Source: Methylobacterium sp. (GTDB taxonomy: Bacteria; Pseudomonadota; Alphaproteobacteria; Rhizobiales; Beijerinckiaceae). Taken from it: 57,502 nucleotides of DNA. The translations under genes and the position numbers were made by a program. Each line of letters begins with the position of its first letter. Within the stretch, counting starts at the first letter, position 1. The notes below the pieces were generated by a model. It was not told the DNA's origin. It worked only from the letters and a program-made list of their open reading frames with translations, and did no database searches. The stretch spans positions 1 through 57,502 of the forward strand of contig NZ_JAIEOF010000391.1 in the NCBI RefSeq assembly GCF_019750675.1, in the 5' to 3' direction. Positions 42,534 to 51,694 of this stretch are shown piece after piece.

Positions 42534-43544
42534 ATGGCGCGCGGCCCGGGGGCGGGAGCAGGGGACAGGATCGCCCATGGCGGTGACCTCGATGCCGCCC
42601 GGCGCCTCTTCCCGCAAGCGCCCGATCCCTGGATCGATCTCTCCACGGGGATCAATCCGGTGCCCTATCCGTGTCCGGCGCTGGAGGCCAGCACCTTCCA
42701 CCGCCTGCCCTCGGCCGCCGACCTCGGCACCCTGCGCGCGGCCGCCGCCCACGCCTACGGGGTAGCCGATCCGGATCGGATCGTCGCCGCGCCCGGTACC
42801 CAGATCCTGATCGAGACCCTGCCGCGTCTGGTGGCGCGCGCCCGCGTCGCCGTGGTGGGGCCGACCTATGCCGAGCACGCCGCCGCCTGGGGCCGGGCCG
42901 GCCACGCCGTCGCGACCGTGTCGGGCCTCGAAGCCGCGTGCGCCGCCGACGTGGTCGTCGTCGTCAACCCGAACAATCCGGACGGGCGGACCTGGGAGGC
43001 CGGCGGGCTGCGGGCGCTCGCGGGCGACCTCGCGGGCCGCGGCGGCCTCCTCGTCGTCGACGAGGCCTTCGCCGACCTGGAGCCGGTCGAGACCCTGGGG
43101 CCCTCCCTCGGCCCGGGCCTCCTGGTCCTGCGCTCCTTCGGCAAGACCTACGGGCTCGCCGGCATCCGGCTCGGCTTCGCCCTCTGCGAGCCGGCCCTCG
43201 CCGTCGCCCTCGCCGAGGCGCTCGGGCCTTGGGCGGTGTCGGGCCCGGCGCTGTCCATCGGACGCGCCGCCCTGTCCGACGCGGCCTGGCGCCGGGAGGC
43301 CGCGGTTGCCCGGGCGGCGGATGCCGCGCGCCTCGACCGCATGATCCTGCGGGCCGGCGGCACGCCGATCGGCGGCACCTGCTTGTTCCGCACCGCCGAC
43401 TTCCCCGACGCGGCCGGCCTCTTCGACCGTCTCGGCGCGGCCGGGATCTATGTCCGGCGCTTTTCCGAGGCGCCCGCGCGCCTGCGCTTCGGTCTGCCGC
43501 CGGACAAGGCGGCCTGGTGCCGGCTGTCGCGCATCCTGCGGTGA
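42534..43544 (+). CDS. cobC: Threonine-phosphate decarboxylase CobC (Salmonella CobD)
   Basis: A PLP enzyme making (R)-1-amino-2-propanol phosphate for the corrin side chain. The 336 residues follow the class I/II aminotransferase fold: HGGDLDAARRLFPQAPDPWI, DLSTGINPVPYP, APGTQILIETLPRLV, VVVNPNNPDGRTW, LLVVDEAFADLEP, and the PLP lysine in VLRSFGKTYGLAGIRLGFAL. ATG at 42534 (GTG at 42531 is possible) is 12 bp from the divergent cobD, whose product uses its product. Confidence 0.94.
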   Translation: MARGPGAGAGDRIAHGGDLDAARRLFPQAPDPWIDLSTGINPVPYPCPALEASTFHRLPSAADLGTLRAAAAHAYGVADPDRIVAAPGTQILIETLPRLVARARVAVVGPTYAEHAAAWGRAGHAVATVSGLEAACAADVVVVVNPNNPDGRTWEAGGLRALAGDLAGRGGLLVVDEAFADLEPVETLGPSLGPGLLVLRSFGKTYGLAGIRLGFALCEPALAVALAEALGPWAVSGPALSIGRAALSDAAWRREAAVARAADAARLDRMILRAGGTPIGGTCLFRTADFPDAAGLFDRLGAAGIYVRRFSEAPARLRFGLPPDKAAWCRLSRILR

Positions 43545-43550
43545 GGGTCG

Positions 43551-44741
43551 TCAGCCGCCCTTCGGCTCCAGCACGTTGACGAGGAAACCCGCCCCGGCCA
43601 GCAGGATGCCGACGGCGCACACGCCGGACCAGCCCGCCATGAGGAAGGCCTGCGAGCCCGCGAAGGCGCCGAGCGCCCCGAACACGAACATCACCGTGAA
43701 CAGCACGGTGTTGATCCGCCCGCGCGCGCTCGGCACCAGGGCGTAGACCCGGGTCTGGTTGGCGATCAGCGCGGCGTTGAGGCCGATGTCGATGAGGAGG
43801 ACGCCGAGGCCCACCGCGACCAGGGACCACGTGCCGCCCGCCCACAGCACCGCGAAGGCCGCCACCACGAACAGCGCGCCGATCACCACCATCGGGCGGG
43901 CGCCGTGCCGGTCGGTGAAGCGCCCCGAGAGGGGCGCCACCAGGGCGCCCGCGACGCCGATCACGCCGAACAGACCGGCGCCGGCGGCGCTGAGGTTGAA
44001 GGGGGGCGCTTCCACGAGAAGGGCGAGGGTGGTCCAGAAGGCGTTGAAGCTGGCGAACAGCAGGCCCTGCGAAAGGCTGGAGCGGCGCAAGACGGGCTGC
44101 GAGCGCACGAGGTGAAGGATCGACACCATCAGCGCGCGGTAGCGCAAGGGTCGAGTCTGGACCGGGCGGGGAAGGGTGGCTGCGGCGATGCCGGCCATCA
44201 GCACCGCCACGCCGGCGGCGGCGAAGAAGACTGCGCGCCAGCCGAAATGGGCGCCGACGAAACCGCTGGCCGTGCGGGCCAGCAGGATGCCGGTGAGGAG
44301 ACCGGTCATGACCTGCCCCACCACGCGGCCGCGGCTCGCATCCGGTGCGAGCTCGGCCGCGAAAGGCACCGCCTGTTGCGCCGCCGAGGCCAGGAACCCG
44401 ATGACGAGGCTCGCCAGCGCAAGGGCCGCGAGGTTGGGGCTGAGGGCTGCCGCGAGGAGCACCAAGGCGAGGCCCAGGGTCTGCCCGATGATCAGCGTGC
44501 GCCGCGAGAGGCTGTCGCCGAGGGGCACGAGGCCGAGGATGCCGAGGCCGTAGCCGACCAGGGACGCCGTCGGCACCCAGAGCGCCGCCCGCTCGCCGAA
44601 CTCGGCCACCAAGAGCGCCAGTAGGGGCTGGTTGTAGTAGATGTTGGCGACCGCGCCGCCCGCGATCAGGGTCAGGCCGAATCGCGCCCGGGTGGTGAAG
44701 CCGTGCGCGCCGGCATCGGTGCCGATTCCGGTCCCACTCAT
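43551..44741 (-). CDS. MFS transporter (drug-efflux-like)
   Basis: A 396-residue major facilitator with twelve hydrophobic segments. FGLTLIAGGAVANIYYNQPLL, GYGLGILGLVPLGDSLSRRT, AAQQAVPFAAELAPDASRGR and GRVVGQVMTGLLTGILLART match the YnfM/YgaY-type MFS group often annotated as efflux proteins. It is convergent with cobC (6 bp apart) and monocistronic. Substrate unknown. Confidence 0.85.
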   Translation of the reverse strand: MSGTGIGTDAGAHGFTTRARFGLTLIAGGAVANIYYNQPLLALLVAEFGERAALWVPTASLVGYGLGILGLVPLGDSLSRRTLIIGQTLGLALVLLAAALSPNLAALALASLVIGFLASAAQQAVPFAAELAPDASRGRVVGQVMTGLLTGILLARTASGFVGAHFGWRAVFFAAAGVAVLMAGIAAATLPRPVQTRPLRYRALMVSILHLVRSQPVLRRSSLSQGLLFASFNAFWTTLALLVEAPPFNLSAAGAGLFGVIGVAGALVAPLSGRFTDRHGARPMVVIGALFVVAAFAVLWAGGTWSLVAVGLGVLLIDIGLNAALIANQTRVYALVPSARGRINTVLFTVMFVFGALGAFAGSQAFLMAGWSGVCAVGILLAGAGFLVNVLEPKGG

Positions 44742-45235
44742 GCGCGGTCGATCCGCGTGCCGGTTCGCACCGGATTCCCGGGCATGGGACAGGATTCAGC
44801 GTTCATGGGGGGCGAACTCGCACGTCGTCGGTGCCGGCACCGGGAGACGATGGGAAGATGGAACGGCATCCGTCGCCCGGTTAAGCCCGCGCGCCGGCTT
44901 CGGCAACCCGCGCGGACCCTGTCGCTTGCGCGGTGGCGGATCGGATCTGGCGCGGGAGGCGCGTCTCAACTACGCCTCGTCTGTCGCGGCGTTCGGCTTT
45001 GTCTTCGGCCGGTCCGAACGGCCATGTCGTCGCGGAGCACTTCGTACCGGATTTCAAGCACCCCATATACGGGTTGTTATCGGCGACTGATGCGGGTCCG
45101 GCATCTCGATCCCCCGTGCACTTGGCGTTCGTCGCAACTTGCGTTCTGATCAGTGTTCGAGTCGGTGAGTCGTCGCATTCGTGGGGCCGGGATGGCTGCC
45201 TCGGCGACATCGCCTCATCGACCAGGGAGTTTGAG
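44742..45235. other. Non-coding stretch with no recognised gene
   Basis: About 490 bp between an MFS start (minus) and a small plus-strand gene. Frames crossing it lack coding character. The AT-richer part around 45060-45090 (CATATACGGGTTGTTATC) may be promoter DNA for the downstream gene. I see no hairpin terminator or operator that I can defend. Confidence 0.4.
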
Positions 45236-45433
45236 ATGGCGACGTACCGCGTCAACTTTGCCAAGCAGATCCTCGGGGTCCCCTTCACCGTCGGTTCGGT
45301 GGAGATCACCCGGGCGCGCGACCCCATGCGGGCGCTCCGCGCGGCGGAACTGCGCTTTGCCCGCCAGCACGGCGTCGAGGATTGGCGGGAGCGGGCCGAC
45401 CGGGCCGAGATCGCGCCCGCCTCCGGCGCCTGA
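45236..45433 (+). CDS. Conserved small hypothetical protein
   Basis: A 65-residue protein: two beta-like strands (ATYRVNFAKQILGVPFTVGS) then an Arg/Ala-rich helix (DPMRALRAAELRFARQHGVE), and a charged end. ATG at 45236 follows AGGGAG at good spacing. Upstream in-frame sequence does not look coding. I do not recognise a family. It is alone, 156 bp before the malonyl-CoA decarboxylase gene. Confidence 0.65.
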   Translation: MATYRVNFAKQILGVPFTVGSVEITRARDPMRALRAAELRFARQHGVEDWRERADRAEIAPASGA

Positions 45434-45589
45434 AGCGCTCATCCGGCGCTTGCCGGGGGGACTTTACGGCCACGGTCACTGGTCCTGGGGCCGGAGCCGT
45501 CCTAAAGTAACCGCCGGGCCGGGCATCCGTCGCACGCGGGGCATCGGCTCGCCCGCTACGGGCGTGAGCGAAGGGTCAGGCGGCGTGAC

Positions 45590-46996
45590 ATGGCGGCGAT
45601 CTCTTTCTTCGGCGATCTGCTCCAGACGATCAGCGACCGGGGCCGGGATCTCATCGGCATCGGGCGGGGCGACCTCGCGGCCCGCGCCAACGCCCCGGAA
45701 CTCGTCAAGCTCTGCGAGGACCTGATCTCTCGGAAGGGCGAGGCCTCCGGCGTCGCCCTGGCGCGGCTGATCCTGGAGCGCTACGCCACCTTGTCGGCCC
45801 GCGAGCGCGTCGCCTTCCTGCGCCTGGTCGCCACCGAGTTCACGGCCGATCATGCCGCCGTGGACGAGGCGATCGCCGCCTATCGCGCCGACCCGACCCG
45901 GGCCGCCCTCGGCGCGCTTCACGATGCCGCCGAGCCCCGTAGCCAGGAACTCATTCGCCGCCTGAATCTGGCCCGGGACGGCACCCGCGCCCTGGTGCGG
46001 ATGCGCGAGGACCTGTTCGGCCTGCGCCGCGAACTCCGGCGCGAGGAGGCCGACCCCGATCTCATCGATGCCGCCGACAGCCTCGACAGCGATTTCGAGC
46101 ACCTGTTCGCCTCGTGGTTCAACCGTGGCTTCCTGGTGCTGCGCCACATCGACTGGACGACGCCCGCCCACATCCTTGAAAAAATCATCCGCTACGAAGC
46201 GGTTCACGCGATCACGGGCTGGGACGATCTGCGCCGGCGCATCGAGCCGCCCGACCGGCGCTGCTTCGCCTTCTTCCATCCCGCCCTGGTGGACGAGCCG
46301 CTGATCTTCGTCGAGGTGGCGCTCACCGCCGGCATCAGTCCCGCCATCGCGCCGATCCTGGCGCACGAGCGCGATCTCCTGCCCCTGAAGGCCGCCACCA
46401 CGGCGATCTTCTACTCGATCTCGAATTGTCAGAAGGGCCTGGCCGGGGTCACGTTCGGCAACTTCCTGATCAAGCAGGTGGTCGAGGACCTCGCCCGGGA
46501 GATCCCGAGCCTGAAGACCTTCGTCACCCTCTCGCCGGTGCCCGGCTTCTCGGCCTGGCTCGACCGCGAGCGCCGCTCGGACGCGCCGCAGGGGCTGACC
46601 CGCGAGGACGTCGAGGCCTTGCGCCTCATCGACGAGCCGGACTGGCAGAACGACAAGACGAAGTGCGAGGCCGTGCGCAAGGCGATGATCCCGGCGGCGG
46701 CGGCCTATTTCCTGCGCGCCAAGAACGAGCGCGGGCGCCCCCTCGACCCGGTGGCCCGCTTCCATCTCGGCAACGGCGCCCGGCTGGAGCGCCTGAACTT
46801 CCTCGGCGACGTCTCGGACAAGGGGCTCAGCCAGTCGCGCGGGCTGATGGTCAACTACCTCTACGACCTTTCGGCCATCGAAAAGAACCACGAGACCTAT
46901 GCCAATCTCGGCACCGTGGCGGCCTCCAGCGCGGTGAGCCGCGAACTTCGCGCCAACCTGCCGCCGATGCGGGCGGTGGCTCTCGCCGAGGCCTGA
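45590..46996 (+). CDS. matA: Malonyl-CoA decarboxylase
   Basis: Decarboxylates malonyl-CoA to acetyl-CoA. The 468-residue protein has the helical N-terminal domain (ELVKLCEDLISRKGEASGVAL) and the GNAT-like catalytic domain with CFAFFHPALVDEPLIFVEVA, AIFYSISNCQKGLAGVTFGN, VTLSPVPGFSAWL and a late GLMVNYLYDLSAIEKNHE. It is followed after 100 bp by a malonyl-CoA synthetase, the rhizobial matAB arrangement for malonate use. No matC transporter or matR regulator is adjacent. ATG at 45590. Confidence 0.94.
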   Translation: MAAISFFGDLLQTISDRGRDLIGIGRGDLAARANAPELVKLCEDLISRKGEASGVALARLILERYATLSARERVAFLRLVATEFTADHAAVDEAIAAYRADPTRAALGALHDAAEPRSQELIRRLNLARDGTRALVRMREDLFGLRRELRREEADPDLIDAADSLDSDFEHLFASWFNRGFLVLRHIDWTTPAHILEKIIRYEAVHAITGWDDLRRRIEPPDRRCFAFFHPALVDEPLIFVEVALTAGISPAIAPILAHERDLLPLKAATTAIFYSISNCQKGLAGVTFGNFLIKQVVEDLAREIPSLKTFVTLSPVPGFSAWLDRERRSDAPQGLTREDVEALRLIDEPDWQNDKTKCEAVRKAMIPAAAAYFLRAKNERGRPLDPVARFHLGNGARLERLNFLGDVSDKGLSQSRGLMVNYLYDLSAIEKNHETYANLGTVAASSAVSRELRANLPPMRAVALAEA

Positions 46997-47045
46997 CTCC
47001 GGCGGCAGCCATCACCCGCCCGCGACGCCTGCGGCTCCGATGTTC

Positions 47046-47075
47046 GCGATTTCGGCGTTTGCGATTTCGACGTTT
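47046..47075 (+). repeat. Two-copy 15-bp tandem repeat between matA and matB
   Basis: GCGATTTCGGCGTTT (47046-47060) is followed at once by GCGATTTCGACGTTT (47061-47075), with one mismatch. It lies in the 100-bp gap between the two malonate genes, about 22 bp before the matB start. Its role is unknown; slippage is the simplest origin. Confidence 0.6.
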
Positions 47076-47096
47076 GAGAGCGTATCGATCCCGACC

Positions 47097-48632
47097 ATGT
47101 CCAATCACCTCTTCGACCTCGTCCGCGCCAGCCTCCCGGCGGACCCCGCCGCCAAGGTGTTCCTCGAGACGGGCGAGGCCGCGCGCTACTCCTACGCCGA
47201 CCTCATCGTGCGCTCGGGCGCCTACGCGGCCTGCCTGACGGCGGCGGGGGTGAAACCGGGGGACCGGGTGGCGGTGCAGGCCGAGAAGAGCCCGGAATTC
47301 CTGTTCCTGTATCTTGGCGCCGTGCGGGCCGGGGCGGTGTTCCTGCCCCTCAACACCGCCTACACCCCCACCGAGATCGCTTATTTCCTCGGCGACGCCG
47401 AGCCGGCCATGTTCGTTTGCGATCCCGCGCGACGCGAGGCCCTCGCGCCGGTAGCGCGGGATGCGGGCGTGCCGGTGCTGCATACCCTGGACGCGAAAGG
47501 GCACGGCACCGTGGCTGAGGCCGCCGATGCCGAGACCGAAGCCTTCAGCGACGTGGCCCGCGGCCCGGACGATCTGGCCGCCATCCTCTACACCTCGGGC
47601 ACGACCGGGCGCTCTAAGGGCGCCATGCTGAGCCATGAGAACCTGGCCTCGAACGCCCGCACCCTGGCGGAGGCCTGGCGCTTCACCGCGGAGGACGTGC
47701 TGCTCCACGCCCTGCCGGTGTTCCACACCCATGGCCTGTTCGTGGCCACCAACACGGTTCTGGCGGCCGGCGCCGGCATGCTGTTCCTCGGGCGCTTCGA
47801 CCCGGCCGGGGTGCTCGCCCTGCTGCCGCGCGCCACCGCGATGATGGGTGTTCCGACCTTTTACACCCGTCTCCTTAAGGAGCCCGGCCTGACGCCGGAG
47901 GTCACCGCCGGTATCCGGCTGTTCGTCTCGGGGTCGGCGCCCCTGCTGGCCGAGACGCACCGCGACTGGGAGGCGCGCACCGGCCACGCCATCCTCGAGC
48001 GCTACGGCATGACCGAGACCAACATGAACACCTCCAACCCCTATGCGGGGCCGCGGGTGGCCGGCACGGTCGGCCCGGCCCTGCCGGGGGTCGCCGTGCG
48101 GGTGGTCGACCCGGAGACCGGCGCGGCGCTCCCCACCGATGCCGTCGGCATGATCGAGGTGAAGGGCCCCAACGTCTTCCAGGGCTACTGGCGCATGCCG
48201 GAGAAGACGGCGGCCGAGTTCAAGGCGGATGGGTTCTTCGTCACCGGCGACCTCGGCAAGATCGATCCGGACGGCTACGTGCACATCGTCGGACGGGGCA
48301 AGGATCTCATCATCACGGGCGGCTACAACGTCTACCCGAAGGAGATCGAGAACGAGATCGACGCCCTGCCGGGCGTCGTCGAATCGGCGGTGATCGGCCT
48401 GCCCCACGCGGATTTCGGCGAGGGCGTCACGGCGGTGGTCGTCGGCCGCGCGGACGTGCCGGACGAGGCCGCCATCCTGCGCACGCTCGAGGGGCGCCTG
48501 GCCCGCTACAAGTGTCCCAAGCGCGTGCTCTTCGTCGACGAGCTGCCGCGCAACACCATGGGCAAGGTGCAGAAGAACATCCTGCGCGAGTCCCATGCGG
48601 GGCTCTACCGGCCGGCCGATCCGGCGCGGTAA
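47097..48632 (+). CDS. matB: Malonyl-CoA synthetase
   Basis: An adenylate-forming enzyme that activates malonate to malonyl-CoA. The 511 residues carry the ANL motifs ILYTSGTTGRSKGAMLSHEN, HALPVFHTHGLFVATN, ILERYGMTETNMNTSNPYAG, GFFVTGDLGKIDPDGYVHIV, GRGKDLIITGGYNVYPKEIE and the catalytic lysine in PRNTMGKVQKN. ATG at 47097 starts the conserved SNHLFDLVR; ATG at 47040 would read through the tandem repeat. It works with the upstream decarboxylase to turn malonate into acetyl-CoA. Confidence 0.93.
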   Translation: MSNHLFDLVRASLPADPAAKVFLETGEAARYSYADLIVRSGAYAACLTAAGVKPGDRVAVQAEKSPEFLFLYLGAVRAGAVFLPLNTAYTPTEIAYFLGDAEPAMFVCDPARREALAPVARDAGVPVLHTLDAKGHGTVAEAADAETEAFSDVARGPDDLAAILYTSGTTGRSKGAMLSHENLASNARTLAEAWRFTAEDVLLHALPVFHTHGLFVATNTVLAAGAGMLFLGRFDPAGVLALLPRATAMMGVPTFYTRLLKEPGLTPEVTAGIRLFVSGSAPLLAETHRDWEARTGHAILERYGMTETNMNTSNPYAGPRVAGTVGPALPGVAVRVVDPETGAALPTDAVGMIEVKGPNVFQGYWRMPEKTAAEFKADGFFVTGDLGKIDPDGYVHIVGRGKDLIITGGYNVYPKEIENEIDALPGVVESAVIGLPHADFGEGVTAVVVGRADVPDEAAILRTLEGRLARYKCPKRVLFVDELPRNTMGKVQKNILRESHAGLYRPADPAR

Positions 48633-48633
48633 C

Positions 48634-49581
48634 GTGATCGATCGCCGCGTGCTGCTCCGCACGGCCGGCGCCGGTTTGGCCTTGGGCTCCGCCGGACTGG
48701 CGGGACCGCTCGCATCCTTCGCGGCCGAGTCTCGCCTCCCGCTCTGGCCCGGTACGCCGCCGGGCGGCGGCGGTCCCGCCGGCCCCGAGGCCGTGAGCGA
48801 CAAGGGGGCTGTGCGGAACATCGCCGTGCCGGGGCTGGAAGTCTTCACCCCCGACGTTCCGACCGGCGCCGCGATGCTGGTCGCGGGCGGCGGCGGATAC
48901 CGGCGCATCCAGATGGAGACCGAGGCGCGCCCGGCGGCACGCTGGCTCGCCGCGCGCGGCGTCACGGCGTTCGTGCTGGCCTATCGCCTGCCGGGCGAGG
49001 GCTGGGGTGACGGTCCCTGCGCACCGCTCCAGGACGCGCAGCGCGCCCTGAGGCTGATCCGCGCGCGGTCGCATTCATACCGGATCGATCCCGCGCGGGT
49101 CGGTGTCCTCGGCTTCTCGGCGGGGGCGCACCTGCTCGGCCTCGCCGCGACCCGTTCCGCCTTCGCATCCTATCGCGCGGTCGATGCCGCCGACGGGCTG
49201 TCGGCGAGGCCCGACGATGCCGCGCTGATTTACCCCGTGATCATCCTGGAACCGCCCTACGACCACACGGTGAGCCGGCGCATGCTGGTCGGCGCCCGCC
49301 CCGATCCGGACCTGTCCGCCGCCTGGTCGGTCGACACCCACGTGCGGGGTGGCTGTCCGCCGACCTTCCTGGTGCAGGCCGAGGACGATCCGATCTCCGA
49401 CCCGGCCAACACGCGCCTGATGGCGCAGGCCTGCCGCCACGCGGGCGTGCCGGTCGAGTTCCATGCGCTCGCCTCCGGCGGCCACGGCTTCGGCATGGGC
49501 CGTCCCGGTACACCGAGTGCGGCGTGGCCGGACTGGTACGCGGTCTGGCTGCGGGGCAGGGGAATGATTTCTGCGGGTTAG
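48634..49581 (+). CDS. Exported alpha/beta hydrolase (carboxylesterase-like)
   Basis: A 315-residue protein with a Tat-like signal: IDRRVLLRTAGAGLALGSAG, ending near SFAAES. The hydrolase domain has LVAGGGGYRRIQM, VLAYRLPGEGW, the nucleophile Ser in VLGFSAGAHLLGLAA, the acid in VQAEDDPISDP and the His in SGGHGFGMG. It resembles acetyl-xylan esterase/isoprenyl-esterase-like proteins. GTG at 48634 begins 1 nt after the matB stop, so it may be translated with the malonate genes. Substrate unknown. Confidence 0.85.
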   Translation: MIDRRVLLRTAGAGLALGSAGLAGPLASFAAESRLPLWPGTPPGGGGPAGPEAVSDKGAVRNIAVPGLEVFTPDVPTGAAMLVAGGGGYRRIQMETEARPAARWLAARGVTAFVLAYRLPGEGWGDGPCAPLQDAQRALRLIRARSHSYRIDPARVGVLGFSAGAHLLGLAATRSAFASYRAVDAADGLSARPDDAALIYPVIILEPPYDHTVSRRMLVGARPDPDLSAAWSVDTHVRGGCPPTFLVQAEDDPISDPANTRLMAQACRHAGVPVEFHALASGGHGFGMGRPGTPSAAWPDWYAVWLRGRGMISAG

Positions 49582-49709
49582 GTCGGCCCGGAAACGGCAC
49601 GATCCGCCCGGAAGCGCACGAACGCCGACGGCGTGTCGAAGGGGCGGAACGGCCAAGCCTGGATCACGTTGAGGCATCGCGCCGCATCGGCGCCCGGTCC
49701 GGTCCCTCG

Positions 49710-50867
49710 ATGTCTTCTTCCCCACGCCCGCCCTCAGCGCCCGCCGGCGATGCCGCCCACTCGGTTCTCTGGACGCTTCTGCTCGGAACCGCCCTGATCG
49801 CCCTCGCGGCGGCGCCGAAGCGTGGCTCCCGGCCCGTGTCCGCCGCGTCGGACGGCGAGACGTCGGGTGGTGCGGGCGGTGCCCGCTCCCATACGGGCGC
49901 GGCGGCCGAGTATCTCGCCGCGACGCAGATCGCGCGCGGCCGGGCCGCGCACTCGCCCGCCGAGATCACGGCGGCGGGCTGGAAGGATATCCTCTACCGG
50001 GTCTACCTCGAGTTCAATCAGGACCGCGTGCTCTCGGTGGCGGCGGGCGTGACCTTCTACTCGCTGCTCTCGCTGTTTCCCGCCATCGCCGCCCTCGTCT
50101 CCTGCTACGGCCTCGTGGCCGACGTGAATTCCATCAACGAGCATCTGGCCAGCATGCGGGGCGTGCTGCCGTCGGGCGCCATCGAGATCATCGGCGACCA
50201 GGTCAAGCGCATCGCAGCCAAGGGCAACGGCACCCTCGGCCTGACCTTCTTCACCAGCTTGGTGCTCTCCCTGTGGAGCGCCAATGCCGCCATGAAGGCG
50301 ATGTTCGATGCCCTGAACGTGGTCTACGAGGAGGAGGAGAAGCGCTCCTTCCTCATGCTGAACCTGCGCTCGCTCACCTTCACCATCGGGGCGCTCGTCT
50401 TCACGATCCTGGCGCTCACCGGCATCGTGGTGCTGCCGGTGGTGTTCAAGTTCGTGGGCCTGAGCGACACCGCTTGGCTCATCGCCCTGCTGCGCTGGCC
50501 AGCCCTCCTCGTCGTGCTGCTCGGAGGGCTGTCGCTGCTCTACCGCTACGGTCCGAGCCGCGAGCGTCCGCGCTGGCGCTGGGTCGGCGTCGGTGGCGCG
50601 GTGGCGGGCCTGCTCTGGCTCGCGGCCTCGATCCTGTTCTCCTGGTACGTCTCCAGCTTCGGGAACTACAACGAGACCTACGGCTCGCTGGGCGCAGCCA
50701 TCGGCTTCATGACCTGGATCTGGATCTCCACAACGATCGTTCTCCTCGGCGGTGAGATCAATGCCGAGATGGAGCATCAGACCGCCCGGGACACCACCAT
50801 CGGGCCGGAGATGCCCATGGGTGCGCGCCGCGCCCGCATGGCCGATACCCTCGGGGCGACGGCCTGA
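49710..50867 (+). CDS. YihY/virulence factor BrkB family membrane protein
   Basis: A 385-residue protein with an extra N-terminal stretch (one hydrophobic segment around residues 18-36, then a low-complexity Ser/Gly/Ala linker to about 90) before the YihY domain. The domain has six hydrophobic segments and the signatures DRVLSVAAGVTFYSLLSLFP, LSLWSANAAMKAMFDALN, NETYGSLGAAIGFMTWIWIS and LLGGEINAEMEHQ. Function is unknown; the old ribonuclease BN name is not justified. ATG at 49710. Confidence 0.88.
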   Translation: MSSSPRPPSAPAGDAAHSVLWTLLLGTALIALAAAPKRGSRPVSAASDGETSGGAGGARSHTGAAAEYLAATQIARGRAAHSPAEITAAGWKDILYRVYLEFNQDRVLSVAAGVTFYSLLSLFPAIAALVSCYGLVADVNSINEHLASMRGVLPSGAIEIIGDQVKRIAAKGNGTLGLTFFTSLVLSLWSANAAMKAMFDALNVVYEEEEKRSFLMLNLRSLTFTIGALVFTILALTGIVVLPVVFKFVGLSDTAWLIALLRWPALLVVLLGGLSLLYRYGPSRERPRWRWVGVGGAVAGLLWLAASILFSWYVSSFGNYNETYGSLGAAIGFMTWIWISTTIVLLGGEINAEMEHQTARDTTIGPEMPMGARRARMADTLGATA

Positions 50868-50954
50868 GGGGCGGGCTCCCCTTTCGGTGGGCGATGCCTA
50901 TCTGGAAGAGACGTTCCCGACCCTTTTCCTTGTGCACCCTTGCGAGCAGAGCCC

Positions 50955-51365
50955 ATGAGCACAGCCCCCACCGACGCGATCGAGGCCCGCACCGAAGCCG
51001 AGTGGCGCGCCATCCTGACGCCCGAGCAGTACCGGGTTTTGCGCGAGCACGGCACCGAGCGGGCCGGCACGAGCTGCCTGAACGCCGAGAAGCGGCCAGG
51101 GACCTTCCACTGCGCCGGTTGCGACGCGCCGCTTTTCGCCACCGGCACCAAGTTCGAATCCGGCACCGGATGGCCGAGCTTCTTCGACCCGATCGACGGC
51201 GCCGTTGAGACGACGGTGGACCGCAGCCACTGGATGACCCGCACGGAAGTCCATTGCGCCCGATGCAAGGGCCATCTCGGCCACGTCTTCGACGACGGTC
51301 CGGCGCCGACCGGCCTGCGCTACTGCATGAACGGCATTTCCCTGCGCTTCAAGCCGCAGGTCTGA
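50955..51365 (+). CDS. msrB: Peptide methionine-(R)-S-oxide reductase MsrB
   Basis: Reduces methionine-R-sulfoxide in proteins. The 136-residue protein has the zinc cysteines in HCAGCDAPLF and HCARCKGHLG, the fold motif FESGTGWPSFFDPIDGAVET, and the catalytic Cys in GLRYCMNGISLRF; the Met-Gly differs from the common Ile-Asn. ATG at 50955 follows GCAGAGC. It is a single gene 87 bp after the YihY gene. Confidence 0.94.
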   Translation: MSTAPTDAIEARTEAEWRAILTPEQYRVLREHGTERAGTSCLNAEKRPGTFHCAGCDAPLFATGTKFESGTGWPSFFDPIDGAVETTVDRSHWMTRTEVHCARCKGHLGHVFDDGPAPTGLRYCMNGISLRFKPQV

Positions 51366-51694
51366 CCGCTCGGAACGACCGCCGGGACCCATGGAACCCC
51401 GCGGACAACGGCGACGGGTGGGGACGGGCAGGTGGTCCGGCCGCGAAGGTCTTGATTTCGCCGTCGTTTTGCTTAGTCCGGAAGAGAGAAATATTGTCCG
51501 GTTCGTCCCACAACCCCGGGGATGACCCAAAGACATAACCTATGTCATGGTTTCGCGGCGCGGCCTGCCTCGTCCGGACCCTGATACCATCTTGACCCGG
51601 ACGGCTCGCCGCGCTTCAGGGAAGCCGGCGGGCCCGACGCCAGCGCCAGCCCGGACCTCCGCCCCTGGGCCGGCCGCTTCCGCGGAGTTTGCCG
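51366..51694. promoter_or_regulatory. Intergenic region with possible promoter and dyad
   Basis: About 330 bp between msrB and the CYTH-like gene, with no gene seen. A possible promoter, TTGCTT (51469-51474), 17-bp spacer, TATTGT (51492-51497), points to the downstream gene. Thirty-five bp further on is a perfect dyad, GACATA-ACC-TATGTC (51532-51546), widened by ATGAC/GTCAT flanks (51522-51548). It could be an operator. Both are visual calls only. Confidence 0.4.

Noticed and set aside
49710..50867. Ribonuclease BN annotation for the YihY protein
   Set aside because: That name came from an old misassignment. The sequence is an integral membrane protein with no nuclease motif.
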